In this document: positions 49,524 to 58,758 of the stretch, piece by piece
How the letters are laid out: each line of letters begins with the position of its first letter
Numbering within the stretch: the first letter of the stretch is position 1
Assembly (NCBI RefSeq): GCF_004402045.1
Contig: NZ_SOMG01000023.1
Coordinates: 248,001-312,000 of the forward strand
DNA: 64,000 nucleotides
DNA from: Lelliottia nimipressuralis
GTDB lineage: Bacteria; Pseudomonadota; Gammaproteobacteria; Enterobacterales; Enterobacteriaceae
Reading direction: 5' to 3'
Notes under the pieces: model-generated
Seen by the model: only the letters and a program-made list of their open reading frames with translations
What the model was told of the DNA's origin: nothing
Databases searched by the model: none
Position numbers and translations under genes: made by a program

Positions 49524-50846
49524 ATGTCACATAACACCCGACCTCTGAATCGACAGGACTATAAAACCCTCACGCTCGCGGCCTTAGGCGGCGCGCTGGA
49601 GTTTTACGATTTCATCATCTTCGTCTTCTTCGCCGCCGTGGTGGGGGAGCTCTTCTTCCCGGCGGATATCCCCGAGTGGCTGCGTCAGGTACAAACCTTC
49701 GGCATTTTTGCCGCAGGGTATCTGGCGCGTCCGCTTGGCGGCATTGTCATGGCGCACTTTGGCGATCTGGTTGGCCGTAAAAAGATGTTTACCCTCAGCA
49801 TCCTGCTGATGGCCGTACCCACGCTGGCCATAGGTCTGCTGCCTACCTATGCCTCTTTAGGCATTCTTGCTCCGCTGCTGCTGTTGCTGATGCGCGTGCT
49901 TCAGGGCGCGGCGATAGGCGGTGAAGTACCGGGCGCGTGGGTGTTTGTGGCGGAGCATGTTCCGGCGCGCCGCATTGGTATCGCCTGTGGAACCTTAACG
50001 GCGGGCCTGACCGTCGGGATCTTGCTGGGGTCGGTGGTCGCGACGATTGTAAACACCAGCATGACGCAGCAGGCCGTGCATGAGTGGGGCTGGCGTATTC
50101 CGTTCCTGCTGGGCGGGGCGTTTGGTCTGGTAGCGATGTATCTGCGTCGCTGGCTGCAGGAGACACCGATTTTCCTTGAGATGCAGCAGCGCAAAGCGCT
50201 GGCGCAGGAGCTACCGGTGAAAGCCGTCGTGGTGCGCCATAAAAAAGCGGTAGTGGTGTCGATGCTGCTCACCTGGCTGCTTTCGGCGGGCATTGTGGTG
50301 GTGATATTGATGTCGCCAGTCTGGCTGCAGAAACAGTACGGATTCGCCCCGGCGGTGACGCTGCAGGCAAACAGTATCGCGACCATTATGCTCTGCTTTG
50401 GCTGTCTCGCCGCCGGGCTGGCGGCAGATCGTTTCGGTGCCAGCGTAACCTTTATCGTCGGTAGCCTGTTACTGGCCGCATCAAGCTGGGCGTTTTACCA
50501 TCTGGCAGGCAGCCATCCTGAACAGCTGTTCCTGCTGTACGGCGTGGTAGGGCTGTGCGTGGGCGTTGTCGGGGCGGTACCGTACGTGATGGTCCGCGCG
50601 TTCCCGCCAGAGGTACGCTTCACCGGGATCTCATTTTCCTACAACGTGTCGTATGCCATTTTTGGCGGACTGACGCCGATTGCGGTGACGGTGTTAATGG
50701 GCGTGTCTCCCATGGCTCCGGCCTGGTACGTGCTGGCGCTATCGTTGATGGGGCTGGGATTAGGGATTTGGCTGGGACAGATGCGAGGATGTCGTGCCCG
50801 CGAGGCGGACACGACAGAGGGATCAGTGTTTTTCACCAATCGGTAG
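49524..50846 (+). CDS. MFS transporter, metabolite:H+ symporter family
   Basis: A 440-residue twelve-helix transporter of the MHS branch (ProP, KgtP, ShiA, CitA). The intracellular loop 2-3 motif is GDLVGRKKMFTLSI. The first helix ELxxYDF motif appears as GALEFYDFIIF. RVLQGAAIGGEVPGAWVFVAEH (in part RVLQGAAIGGEVPG) is typical of the family. The substrate, probably a small organic acid or osmolyte, cannot be named. The gene lies between mog and satP; its last 24 nt overlap the 3' end of satP on the other strand. It is absent from this place in E. coli. Confidence 0.87.
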   Translation: MSHNTRPLNRQDYKTLTLAALGGALEFYDFIIFVFFAAVVGELFFPADIPEWLRQVQTFGIFAAGYLARPLGGIVMAHFGDLVGRKKMFTLSILLMAVPTLAIGLLPTYASLGILAPLLLLLMRVLQGAAIGGEVPGAWVFVAEHVPARRIGIACGTLTAGLTVGILLGSVVATIVNTSMTQQAVHEWGWRIPFLLGGAFGLVAMYLRRWLQETPIFLEMQQRKALAQELPVKAVVVRHKKAVVVSMLLTWLLSAGIVVVILMSPVWLQKQYGFAPAVTLQANSIATIMLCFGCLAAGLAADRFGASVTFIVGSLLLAASSWAFYHLAGSHPEQLFLLYGVVGLCVGVVGAVPYVMVRAFPPEVRFTGISFSYNVSYAIFGGLTPIAVTVLMGVSPMAPAWYVLALSLMGLGLGIWLGQMRGCRAREADTTEGSVFFTNR

Positions 50847-51389
50847 AATGGTGCGGTCAAACTGCTCGTTCAGCACTTCACCCATTGCGAGGTAGATAGC
50901 GCTTGCGCCGCAGACCAGACCAATCCAGCCTGCCACATGAACGATGCCTTCGTTATCCACCAGGTGGCCAATCGCCAGCAGGGCGAACAGCACGGTCAGG
51001 CTCAGGAAGACGAACTGCAGCATGCGGTTACCTTTCAGGGTACCGAAGAACATAAACAGGGTGAAGACGCCCCACAGGCCCAGGTAAACGCCCAGGAAGT
51101 GGGCGTTTGCCGCGTCTGCCATGCCCATTTTAGGCAGCAGCAGAATAGCGACCAGGGTCAGCCAGAAAGAGCCGTAAGAGGTGAAGGCGGTTAAGCCGAA
51201 GGTATTGCCTTTCTTATATTCCAGCAGGCCCGCGAAGATTTGCGCGATACCGCCGTAAAAAATGCCCATCGCCAGGATGATGCCATCCATCGGGAACATC
51301 CCGATATTGTGCAGGTTCAGCAGGATAGTGGTCATGCCAAAACCCATCAGGCCCAGCGGAGCCGGATTAGCCAACTTAGTGTTGCCCAT
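50823..51389 (-). CDS. satP: Succinate/acetate:proton symporter SatP
   Basis: A 188-residue AceTr-family membrane protein with six helices. The family signature NPAPLGLMGFGMTT lies near the N-terminus (NTKLANPAPLGL). It takes up acetate and succinate, with export possible under reverse gradients. Its 3' end overlaps that of the MFS gene by 24 nt. It is divergent from dnaK across a 296-bp region; the yaaW/yaaI genes found there in E. coli are absent. Confidence 0.94.
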   Translation of the reverse strand: MGNTKLANPAPLGLMGFGMTTILLNLHNIGMFPMDGIILAMGIFYGGIAQIFAGLLEYKKGNTFGLTAFTSYGSFWLTLVAILLLPKMGMADAANAHFLGVYLGLWGVFTLFMFFGTLKGNRMLQFVFLSLTVLFALLAIGHLVDNEGIVHVAGWIGLVCGASAIYLAMGEVLNEQFDRTILPIGEKH

Positions 51390-51535
51390 AAGTCCTCAAA
51401 AAAATCATCATTAATATGGTGAAATGGTTAAACCCGCGTCAGTTCTCCCTGACGGGGCGCGGCATCATAATGGGCGCAATCGATGGCGTCTATGATCTCA
51501 TCAGGGTGAAATTAAAAATTTTTTTATCCTTCCCC

Positions 51536-51561
51536 CTTGATGGATGACGTTGCGACCCCAT
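51536..51561 (+). promoter_or_regulatory. Sigma-32 promoter P1 of dnaK
   Basis: CTTGAT (51536-51541) and CCCCAT (51556-51561) are separated by 14 bp, a good match to the heat-shock sigma consensus (CTTGAA, then CCCCAT). It corresponds to E. coli dnaK P1. Confidence 0.9.
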
Positions 51562-51611
51562 CTTGTAAGCAACCGCAGTGTGTGGACCTGAAAAAAATCA
51601 AATCTGGGCAG

Positions 51612-51636
51612 TTGAAAAAGCACGTTCTGCCCTTAT
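51612..51636 (+). promoter_or_regulatory. Sigma-32 promoter P2 of dnaK
   Basis: TTGAAA (51612-51617) and CCTTAT (51631-51636) with a 13-bp spacer. This is the second heat-shock promoter, about 45 nt before the dnaK start. Confidence 0.82.
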
Positions 51637-51685
51637 TACAGGTACACAACCACATGTTGACTGAATTTTTAGTGGAGACGTTTAG

Positions 51686-53599
51686 ATGGGTAAAATTATT
51701 GGTATCGACCTGGGTACTACCAACTCTTGTGTAGCGATTATGGATGGCACTACTGCACGCGTGCTGGAGAACGCCGAGGGCGATCGCACCACGCCTTCTA
51801 TCATTGCTTATACCCAGGATGGTGAAACTCTGGTTGGTCAGCCGGCTAAACGTCAGGCAGTGACAAACCCGCAAAACACCCTGTTTGCGATTAAACGCCT
51901 GATCGGCCGCCGCTTCCAGGACGAAGAAGTTCAGCGCGACGTTTCTATCATGCCTTACAAAATCATCGCGGCAGATAACGGCGATGCATGGCTTGATGTG
52001 AAAGGCACCAAAACTGCACCACCGCAGATTTCTGCTGAAGTGCTGAAAAAAATGAAGAAAACCGCTGAAGATTACCTGGGTGAGCCGGTAACTGAAGCTG
52101 TTATCACCGTTCCTGCATACTTCAACGATGCTCAGCGTCAGGCTACTAAAGATGCTGGCCGTATCGCAGGTCTGGAAGTAAAACGTATCATCAACGAACC
52201 TACCGCGGCTGCACTGGCTTACGGTCTGGATAAAGAAGTGGGCAACCGCACTATCGCGGTTTACGACCTCGGTGGTGGTACCTTCGATATCTCAATTATC
52301 GAAATCGACGAAGTTGACGGCGAAAAAACCTTCGAAGTTCTGGCAACCAACGGTGATACCCACCTGGGTGGTGAAGACTTCGATACCCGTCTGATCAACT
52401 ACCTCGTTGACGAGTTCAAGAAAGATCAGGGCATTGACCTGCGTAACGACCCGCTGGCCATGCAGCGCCTGAAAGAAGCCGCTGAGAAAGCGAAGATCGA
52501 ACTGTCTTCCGCTCAGCAGACCGACGTGAACCTGCCGTACATCACTGCAGACGCGACCGGTCCTAAACACATGAACATCAAAGTGACCCGTGCGAAACTG
52601 GAAAGCCTGGTAGAAGACCTGGTAAACCGTTCTATCGAGCCGCTGAAAGTTGCCCTGCAGGACGCTGGTCTGTCCGTCTCTGACATTCAGGACGTTATCC
52701 TGGTTGGTGGTCAGACGCGTATGCCAATGGTTCAGAAGAAAGTGGCTGAGTTCTTCGGTAAAGAGCCACGTAAAGACGTTAACCCGGACGAGGCGGTTGC
52801 TATCGGTGCTGCGGTTCAGGGTGGCGTACTGACCGGTGAAGTGAAAGACGTACTGCTGCTGGACGTTACCCCGCTGTCTCTGGGTATCGAAACCATGGGC
52901 GGTGTGATGACTGCGCTCATCAACAAAAACACCACCATCCCGACGAAACACAGCCAGGTGTTCTCTACCGCTGAAGACAACCAGTCTGCGGTAACCATCC
53001 ATGTGATTCAGGGTGAGCGTAAGCGTGCGGCGGATAACAAATCTCTGGGTCAGTTCAACCTGGACGGTATTAACCCGGCACCGCGCGGCATGCCGCAGAT
53101 CGAAGTAACCTTCGATATCGATGCTGACGGTATCCTGCACGTGTCTGCGAAAGACAAAAACAGCGGTAAAGAGCAGAAGATCACCATCAAGGCATCTTCT
53201 GGCCTGAACGAAGCGGAAATCGAAAAAATGGTTCGCGATGCAGAAGCTAACGCTGAATCCGACCGTAAGTTCGAAGAGCTGGTTCAGACCCGTAACCAGG
53301 GTGACCATCTGCTGCACAGCACCCGTAAGCAGGTTGAAGAAGCAGGCGATAAACTGCCAGCGGAAGACAAGACTGCTATCGAAGCTGCACTGAACGCGCT
53401 GGAAACGTCTCTGAAAGGCGAAGACAAAGCGGATATCGAAGCGAAGATGCAGGAGCTGGCGCAGGCTTCCCAGAAGCTGATGGAAATCGCTCAGCAGCAG
53501 CATGCTCAACAGCAGGCGGGCGCTGACGCTTCGGCGAACAACGCGAAAGACGACGACGTTGTCGACGCTGAGTTCGAAGAAGTTAAAGATAAAAAATAA
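51686..53599 (+). CDS. dnaK: Molecular chaperone DnaK (Hsp70)
   Basis: A 637-residue Hsp70. The N-terminal ATPase has [24 protein letters not shown], and [10 protein letters not shown]. The interdomain linker is [10 protein letters not shown]. The substrate-binding domain and lid follow, ending EEVKDKK. It folds nascent and stress-damaged proteins with DnaJ and GrpE, and regulates sigma-32. Two heat-shock promoters lie upstream; dnaJ follows after a hairpin. Codon use is that of a very highly expressed gene. Confidence 0.99.
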   Translation: MGKIIGIDLGTTNSCVAIMDGTTARVLENAEGDRTTPSIIAYTQDGETLVGQPAKRQAVTNPQNTLFAIKRLIGRRFQDEEVQRDVSIMPYKIIAADNGDAWLDVKGTKTAPPQISAEVLKKMKKTAEDYLGEPVTEAVITVPAYFNDAQRQATKDAGRIAGLEVKRIINEPTAAALAYGLDKEVGNRTIAVYDLGGGTFDISIIEIDEVDGEKTFEVLATNGDTHLGGEDFDTRLINYLVDEFKKDQGIDLRNDPLAMQRLKEAAEKAKIELSSAQQTDVNLPYITADATGPKHMNIKVTRAKLESLVEDLVNRSIEPLKVALQDAGLSVSDIQDVILVGGQTRMPMVQKKVAEFFGKEPRKDVNPDEAVAIGAAVQGGVLTGEVKDVLLLDVTPLSLGIETMGGVMTALINKNTTIPTKHSQVFSTAEDNQSAVTIHVIQGERKRAADNKSLGQFNLDGINPAPRGMPQIEVTFDIDADGILHVSAKDKNSGKEQKITIKASSGLNEAEIEKMVRDAEANAESDRKFEELVQTRNQGDHLLHSTRKQVEEAGDKLPAEDKTAIEAALNALETSLKGEDKADIEAKMQELAQASQKLMEIAQQQHAQQQAGADASANNAKDDDVVDAEFEEVKDKK

Positions 53600-53625
53600 T
53601 CGCCCTGATGCAGGGTAATTAATCG

Positions 53626-53658
53626 GCACGGGCGTAGGAGAACTCTCCACGCCCGTGC
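53626..53658 (+). other. Hairpin between dnaK and dnaJ
   Basis: GCACGGGCGT pairs with ACGCCCGTGC, and GGAG with CTCC inside the loop, giving a 14-bp stem with a one-base bulge. There is no T run, so it probably reduces read-through or stabilises the dnaK message, setting the DnaK:DnaJ ratio. Confidence 0.75.
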
Positions 53659-53686
53659 TCGCATGTTAAGGGGCTTAAAAAAACCA

Positions 53687-54832
53687 ATGGCAAAGCAAGA
53701 CTATTACGAGATTTTAGGCGTTCCGAAAACTGCGGAAGAGCGTGAAATCAAAAAGGCGTATAAGCGCCTGGCCATGAAATTCCACCCGGACCGTAACCAG
53801 GGTGACAAAGAGGCTGAAGCCAAATTTAAAGAGATCAAAGAAGCCTACGAAGTCCTGACCGATGCACAAAAACGTGCAGCCTATGACCAGTACGGTCACG
53901 CAGCCTTTGAACAGGGCGGCATGGGCGGCGGTGGATTCGGCGGCGGCGGCTTTGGCGGCGGCGCTGACTTTAGCGATATCTTCGGCGATGTGTTTGGCGA
54001 TATCTTCGGCGGTGGCCGTGGTCGTCAACGCGCAGCGCGCGGCGCGGACCTGCGCTATAACATGGAGCTTTCGCTGGAAGAGGCCGTTCGCGGTGTCACC
54101 AAAGAGATCCGCATTCCGACGCTGGAAGAGTGTGACGTTTGCCACGGCAGCGGCGCGAAAGCGGGCACCCAGCCGCAGACCTGTCCAACCTGTCACGGTT
54201 CTGGTCAGGTACAGATGCGCCAGGGCTTCTTCGCGGTACAGCAGGCCTGTCCTCACTGTCACGGTCGCGGTACGCTGATTAAAGATCCGTGCACCAAATG
54301 CCACGGCCACGGTCGCGTTGAGAAAACCAAGACCCTGTCCGTTAAAATCCCGGCTGGCGTGGATACGGGCGACCGCATCCGTCTGGCTGGCGAAGGCGAG
54401 GCCGGCGAACACGGCGCACCAGCTGGCGATCTGTACGTTCAGGTGCAGGTGAAACAGCATGCTATCTTCGAGCGCGAAGGGAACAACCTGTACTGTGAAG
54501 TGCCGATCAACTTCGCGATGGCGGCACTCGGTGGCGAAATCGAAGTCCCGACGCTGGATGGTCGCGTAAATCTGAAGGTACCAGGCGAAACTCAGACCGG
54601 CAAACTGTTCCGCATGCGCGGGAAAGGCGTTAAATCCGTTCGCGGTGGTGCGCAGGGTGACCTGCTGTGCCGCGTCGTCGTGGAAACGCCGGTTGGCCTG
54701 AACGACAAGCAGAAACAGCTTTTGAAAGAGTTGCAGGAGAGCTTTGGCGGCCCGACGGGTGAGAAAAACAGCCCGCGCTCCAAAAGCTTCTTCGATGGCG
54801 TCAAAAAATTCTTCGATGATTTGACCCGTTAA
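53687..54832 (+). CDS. dnaJ: Co-chaperone DnaJ (Hsp40)
   Basis: A 381-residue type I Hsp40. J-domain with FHPDRNQGD (HPD motif), then a G/F-rich region (about 75-105) slightly longer than in E. coli (376 residues). Four zinc motifs follow: [32 protein letters not shown]. It delivers substrates to DnaK and stimulates its ATPase. I chose the ATG at 53687 ([12 protein letters not shown]). Confidence 0.98.
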   Translation: MAKQDYYEILGVPKTAEEREIKKAYKRLAMKFHPDRNQGDKEAEAKFKEIKEAYEVLTDAQKRAAYDQYGHAAFEQGGMGGGGFGGGGFGGGADFSDIFGDVFGDIFGGGRGRQRAARGADLRYNMELSLEEAVRGVTKEIRIPTLEECDVCHGSGAKAGTQPQTCPTCHGSGQVQMRQGFFAVQQACPHCHGRGTLIKDPCTKCHGHGRVEKTKTLSVKIPAGVDTGDRIRLAGEGEAGEHGAPAGDLYVQVQVKQHAIFEREGNNLYCEVPINFAMAALGGEIEVPTLDGRVNLKVPGETQTGKLFRMRGKGVKSVRGGAQGDLLCRVVVETPVGLNDKQKQLLKELQESFGGPTGEKNSPRSKSFFDGVKKFFDDLTR

Positions 54833-54856
54833 TCTGTTAGCAGGTTTCCATTCGCA

Positions 54857-54886
54857 AAAGCCCGGAAGTGATTCCGGGCTTTTTCT
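54857..54886 (+). terminator. Terminator of dnaKJ
   Basis: AAAGCCCGGAA, loop GTGA, TTCCGGGCTTT (54857-54882), then TTCT. Confidence 0.92.
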
Positions 54887-55004
54887 ATTTGTGGGTATTG
54901 CTCGGTAAAACTGAATCTATACTCAATATTAATCTGTTTTTGCCGAGTTATATGGCTTGGTATTATGGTTTTATCGAGGTATTGTTGTTACAGAGAGAAT
55001 TAAA

Positions 55005-56180
55005 GTGAAATTACTACACCGTTTTTTTAGCAGTGAAGCATCCGGTGGCGTGATCCTGATTATTGCCGCTGCGGCCGCGATGGTGCTGGCAAACGTCGGT
55101 TTTACCCGCGATCTGTATCATGCTTTTCTGGAAACGCCCGTCGAGCTGAAGGTTGGGGCGCTGGAAATCAATAAGAACATGCTGCTGTGGATCAACGATG
55201 CGCTCATGGCAGTGTTCTTCCTGCTGGTCGGGCTTGAGGTTAAGCGTGAGCTGGTACTGGGCTCGCTTGCCAGCCGCCAGCGAGCTGCGTTTCCGGTGAT
55301 TGCCGCGCTCGGTGGGATGGTCGTTCCGGCGCTGCTCTTCCTGGCATTCACCTGGCAGGATCCGATTGCTCGTCACGGTTGGGCAATCCCGGCTGCGACG
55401 GATATCGCTTTTGCGCTCGGGGTGCTGGCATTGCTGGGAAGCCGCGTGCCGGTTGCCCTGAAAATCTTCCTGATGGCGCTGGCGATCATCGATGACCTGG
55501 GCGCCATTGTGATTATCGCGCTGTTCTACACCAGCGACCTGTCGATCCTGTCTCTGAGCGTGGCCGCAGGCGCGATTGCGGTACTGGCGCTGCTGAACAT
55601 CTTTAATGTTCGCCGCATCGGTATCTACATCCTCGTGGGGATGGTGTTGTGGACCGCGGTGCTGAAATCGGGCGTGCATGCCACGCTGGCAGGTGTGATT
55701 GTGGGCTTCTTCGTGCCGCTTAAGCCGCAGGAGGGCAAGTCGCCTGCCAAACAGCTGGAACATGTGCTGCACCCGTGGGTCGCCTTTATGATCCTGCCGC
55801 TGTTTGCGTTTGCCAACGCGGGCGTTTCCCTCGGCGGCGTGACGCTGGACGGGCTGACGTCCGTGCTGCCGCTGGGCATTATTGCCGGACTGTTTATCGG
55901 CAAGCCGCTGGGCATTAGCCTCTTCTGCTGGCTGGCAACGAAGCTGAAGCTGGCGTCATTGCCGCATGGCACCACGTTTACGCAGATTATGGCCGTCGGC
56001 GTGCTGTGTGGAATCGGGTTTACGATGTCGATCTTTATCTCGACGCTGGCGTTTGGTGCGCATGCGCCTGAGCTTATCGTCTGGGCTAAACTCGGTATTC
56101 TCATCGGGTCATTACTGGCCGCGGTGATCGGTTATACCTTGTTGAAGGTGAAATTGTCCGGACAGGCCGTCCAGGCATAA
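55005..56180 (+). CDS. nhaA: Na+/H+ antiporter NhaA
   Basis: A 391-residue electrogenic antiporter (2 H+ in per Na+ out) with twelve membrane helices. The ion-binding aspartates lie in [11 protein letters not shown], and the pH-sensor segment and TDIAFALGV are intact. I chose GTG at 55005 ([15 protein letters not shown]), equal to the E. coli start apart from residue 3. Upstream in-frame ATGs read through AT-rich promoter DNA. The mok/sok genes that lie near it in E. coli are absent. It is followed by its regulator nhaR. Confidence 0.95.
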   Translation: MKLLHRFFSSEASGGVILIIAAAAAMVLANVGFTRDLYHAFLETPVELKVGALEINKNMLLWINDALMAVFFLLVGLEVKRELVLGSLASRQRAAFPVIAALGGMVVPALLFLAFTWQDPIARHGWAIPAATDIAFALGVLALLGSRVPVALKIFLMALAIIDDLGAIVIIALFYTSDLSILSLSVAAGAIAVLALLNIFNVRRIGIYILVGMVLWTAVLKSGVHATLAGVIVGFFVPLKPQEGKSPAKQLEHVLHPWVAFMILPLFAFANAGVSLGGVTLDGLTSVLPLGIIAGLFIGKPLGISLFCWLATKLKLASLPHGTTFTQIMAVGVLCGIGFTMSIFISTLAFGAHAPELIVWAKLGILIGSLLAAVIGYTLLKVKLSGQAVQA

Positions 56181-56238
56181 CGGAACACAGGGAGGAGGCG
56201 AGCCTTCTCCCGATACATACTCAGGGAGAGAAGACGCG

Positions 56239-57138
56239 ATGTCTCATTTGAATTACAACCATCTTTACTACTTCTGGCACGTCTACAAACAGGGCTCGGT
56301 GGTCGGGGCGGCAGAGGCGCTTTACCTGACGCCGCAAACCATTACCGGGCAAATCAAGGCGCTGGAAGAACGTCTACAGGGCAAGCTGTTCAAGCGTAAG
56401 GGGCGTGGGATTGAACCCAGTGAACTGGGTGAGCTGGTTTTTCGCTATGCGGATAAGATGTTCACCCTGAGCCAGGAGATGCTGGATATCGTCAACTACC
56501 GCAAAGAGTCGAACCTGCTCTTTGATGTCGGCGTGGCGGATGCGCTGTCCAAACGGCTGGTGAGCGGCGTGCTGGATGCGGCCGTGGTCGAAGATGAGCA
56601 AATCCACCTGCGGTGCTTTGAATCCACCCACGAGATGCTGCTGGAACAGCTGAGCCAGCACAAGCTGGACATGATTATCTCGGATTGTCCGATCGACTCC
56701 ACGCAGCAGGAAGGCCTGTTCTCGGTGAAAATTGGTGAATGCGGCGTAAGCTTCTGGTGTATTAACCCGCCGCCGGAAAAACCGTTCCCCGCGTGCCTTG
56801 AAGAGCGTCGCCTGCTGGTGCCGGGAAGGCGTTCCATGCTGGGACGCAAGCTGTTGAACTGGTTTAACTCACAGGGGCTAAACGTTGAGATCCTCGGTGA
56901 GTTCGACGACGCGGCGCTGATGAAAGCCTTTGGCGAAGCGCACAATGCGATCTTCGTTGCGCCGACGCTGTACGCGCACGATCTCTATTCGGACGACAAG
57001 ATTACGGAGATAGGCAGAGTGGATAATGTGATGGAGGAGTATCACGCCATATTTGCCGAAAGGATGATTCAACACCCGGCGGTGCAGCGAATCTGTAACC
57101 GTGACTACTCGGCGCTGTTTACTCCACCGGCAATCTGA
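56239..57138 (+). CDS. nhaR: LysR-family activator NhaR
   Basis: A 299-residue LTTR that senses Na+ and activates nhaA (and osmC and pga genes in E. coli). The HTH is in the first 60 residues ([20 protein letters not shown]). It follows nhaA by 58 nt and is probably part of the same transcript. AGGGAGAGAAG precedes the ATG. Confidence 0.95.
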   Translation: MSHLNYNHLYYFWHVYKQGSVVGAAEALYLTPQTITGQIKALEERLQGKLFKRKGRGIEPSELGELVFRYADKMFTLSQEMLDIVNYRKESNLLFDVGVADALSKRLVSGVLDAAVVEDEQIHLRCFESTHEMLLEQLSQHKLDMIISDCPIDSTQQEGLFSVKIGECGVSFWCINPPPEKPFPACLEERRLLVPGRRSMLGRKLLNWFNSQGLNVEILGEFDDAALMKAFGEAHNAIFVAPTLYAHDLYSDDKITEIGRVDNVMEEYHAIFAERMIQHPAVQRICNRDYSALFTPPAI

Positions 57139-57143
57139 AGGCA

Positions 57144-57172
57144 TAAAAAAACCCGCGTTAAGCGGGTTCTTT
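57144..57172. terminator. Terminator between nhaR and rpsT
   Basis: AACCCGC, loop GTTAA, GCGGGTT (57150-57168). On the minus strand it is followed by a T7 run, ideal for ending rpsT; on the plus strand the T run is weak. Confidence 0.85.
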
Positions 57173-57195
57173 AAACAAGCAACAACAAGTAGCGA

Positions 57196-57492
<297 letters not shown>

Positions 57493-57505
57493 TCAAAGGC
57501 CGAGG

Positions 57506-57534
57506 AATATGCCCTCTTTGCCTTCTTTTGTCAA
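57506..57534 (-). promoter_or_regulatory. rpsT promoter P2
   Basis: On the minus strand, TTGACA (57534-57529) and CATATT (57511-57506) with a 17-bp spacer. The hexamers and surroundings resemble E. coli rpsT P2. Confidence 0.8.
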
Positions 57535-57728
57535 TGGATTTGTGCAAATAAGCGCCGTTAATTAGCGACGCTACGTTACGTAGTGATGGCGCAGGATTCT
57601 ACCAGCTTGTCTTCCCTGAATACAGCCTTTCGGCATAAAAATCGCAGTTTACGAGCAGATTTTTTCGCTGTGAAAGGTCAGCCTGATGAAATCATTACGG
57701 CTTTCTGTTTTGTGCGAACAATCGCCGG

Positions 57729-57757
57729 TTAACCTTAACCGCTGTACAGGGTATACT
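57729..57757 (+). promoter_or_regulatory. Putative ribF promoter
   Basis: TTAACC (57729-57734) and TATACT (57752-57757) with a 17-bp spacer, 30 bp before the ribF ATG. Confidence 0.65.
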
Positions 57758-57786
57758 TTGGCGATTTTCACTGTTTTGAGCCAGAC

Positions 57787-58713
57787 ATGAAGCTGATACG
57801 CGGCATACATAATCTCAGCAGAGCACCGCACGGGTGCGTGCTGACCATTGGTAATTTCGACGGCGTGCATCGTGGTCATCAGGCGCTGTTGCAGGGATTG
57901 CGTAAAGAAGGGGAGGCCCGTGGCCTGCCCGTTGTAGTGATGATTTTCGAGCCTCAGCCGCTGGAGCTGTTTGCCGGCGATAAATCGCCTGCCCGCCTCA
58001 CCCGCCTGCGCGAGAAGTTGCGCTATCTGGCTGAGTCCGGTGTGGACTACGTCTTGTGCCTGCGTTTTGATCGTCGCTTTGCCGCGCTGACAGCACAAAA
58101 TTTTGTCAGCGACCTGCTGGTCAATCGTCTTGGCGTACAGTTTCTTGCCGTAGGGGATGATTTCCGCTTTGGCGCTGGTCGTCAGGGCGATTTCTTGCTA
58201 TTACAGAAGGCTGGTCTGGAGTACGGCTTTGACGTCACCAGTGCGATGACCTTCTGTGAAGGCGGCGTTCGCGTCAGTAGCACGGCGGTACGTCAGGCGC
58301 TGGCCAATGATGAACTGGATACGGCAGAAAACCTGCTGGGGCATCCATTCACTATTTCAGGTCGCGTGGTCCACGGTGATGCGCTCGGACGCACTATTGG
58401 TTTCCCGACGGCGAATATACCGCTACGTCGTCAGGTTTCCCCGGTTAAAGGGGTCTATGCGGTAGAAGTGGCAGGACTGGGCGATAAACCGTTCTACGGT
58501 GTCGCCAACATTGGCACACGTCCTACCGTCGCCGGTGTACGTCAACAGTTAGAAGTGCACCTGCTGGACGTTGTAATGGACCTTTATGGTCGCCATATAG
58601 ATGTGATACTGCGTAAAAAAATACGCAATGAACAGCGATTTGGTTCGCTGGACGAACTCAAAGCGCAAATTGCGCGAGATGAATTGACGGCCCGCGAGTT
58701 TTTTGGGCTTTGA
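57787..58713 (+). CDS. ribF: Bifunctional riboflavin kinase/FAD synthetase RibF
   Basis: A 308-residue enzyme making FMN and FAD from riboflavin. The N-terminal adenylyltransferase domain has GNFDGVHRGH. The C-terminal flavokinase domain has GRTIGFPTANI and GVANIGTRPTV. A few residues shorter than the E. coli enzyme. First gene of the ribF-ileS-lspA-fkpB-ispH cluster. Confidence 0.96.
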   Translation: MKLIRGIHNLSRAPHGCVLTIGNFDGVHRGHQALLQGLRKEGEARGLPVVVMIFEPQPLELFAGDKSPARLTRLREKLRYLAESGVDYVLCLRFDRRFAALTAQNFVSDLLVNRLGVQFLAVGDDFRFGAGRQGDFLLLQKAGLEYGFDVTSAMTFCEGGVRVSSTAVRQALANDELDTAENLLGHPFTISGRVVHGDALGRTIGFPTANIPLRRQVSPVKGVYAVEVAGLGDKPFYGVANIGTRPTVAGVRQQLEVHLLDVVMDLYGRHIDVILRKKIRNEQRFGSLDELKAQIARDELTAREFFGL

Positions 58714-58758
58714 ACCCGGCTTAACTGCCTACGTGATAAATACGGAACCGAGAATCTG

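Noticed and set aside
52292..53650. A 452-codon open frame opposite dnaK
   Set aside because: Antisense frames over dnaK are common because of its biased codons. The translation has no recognisable domain.
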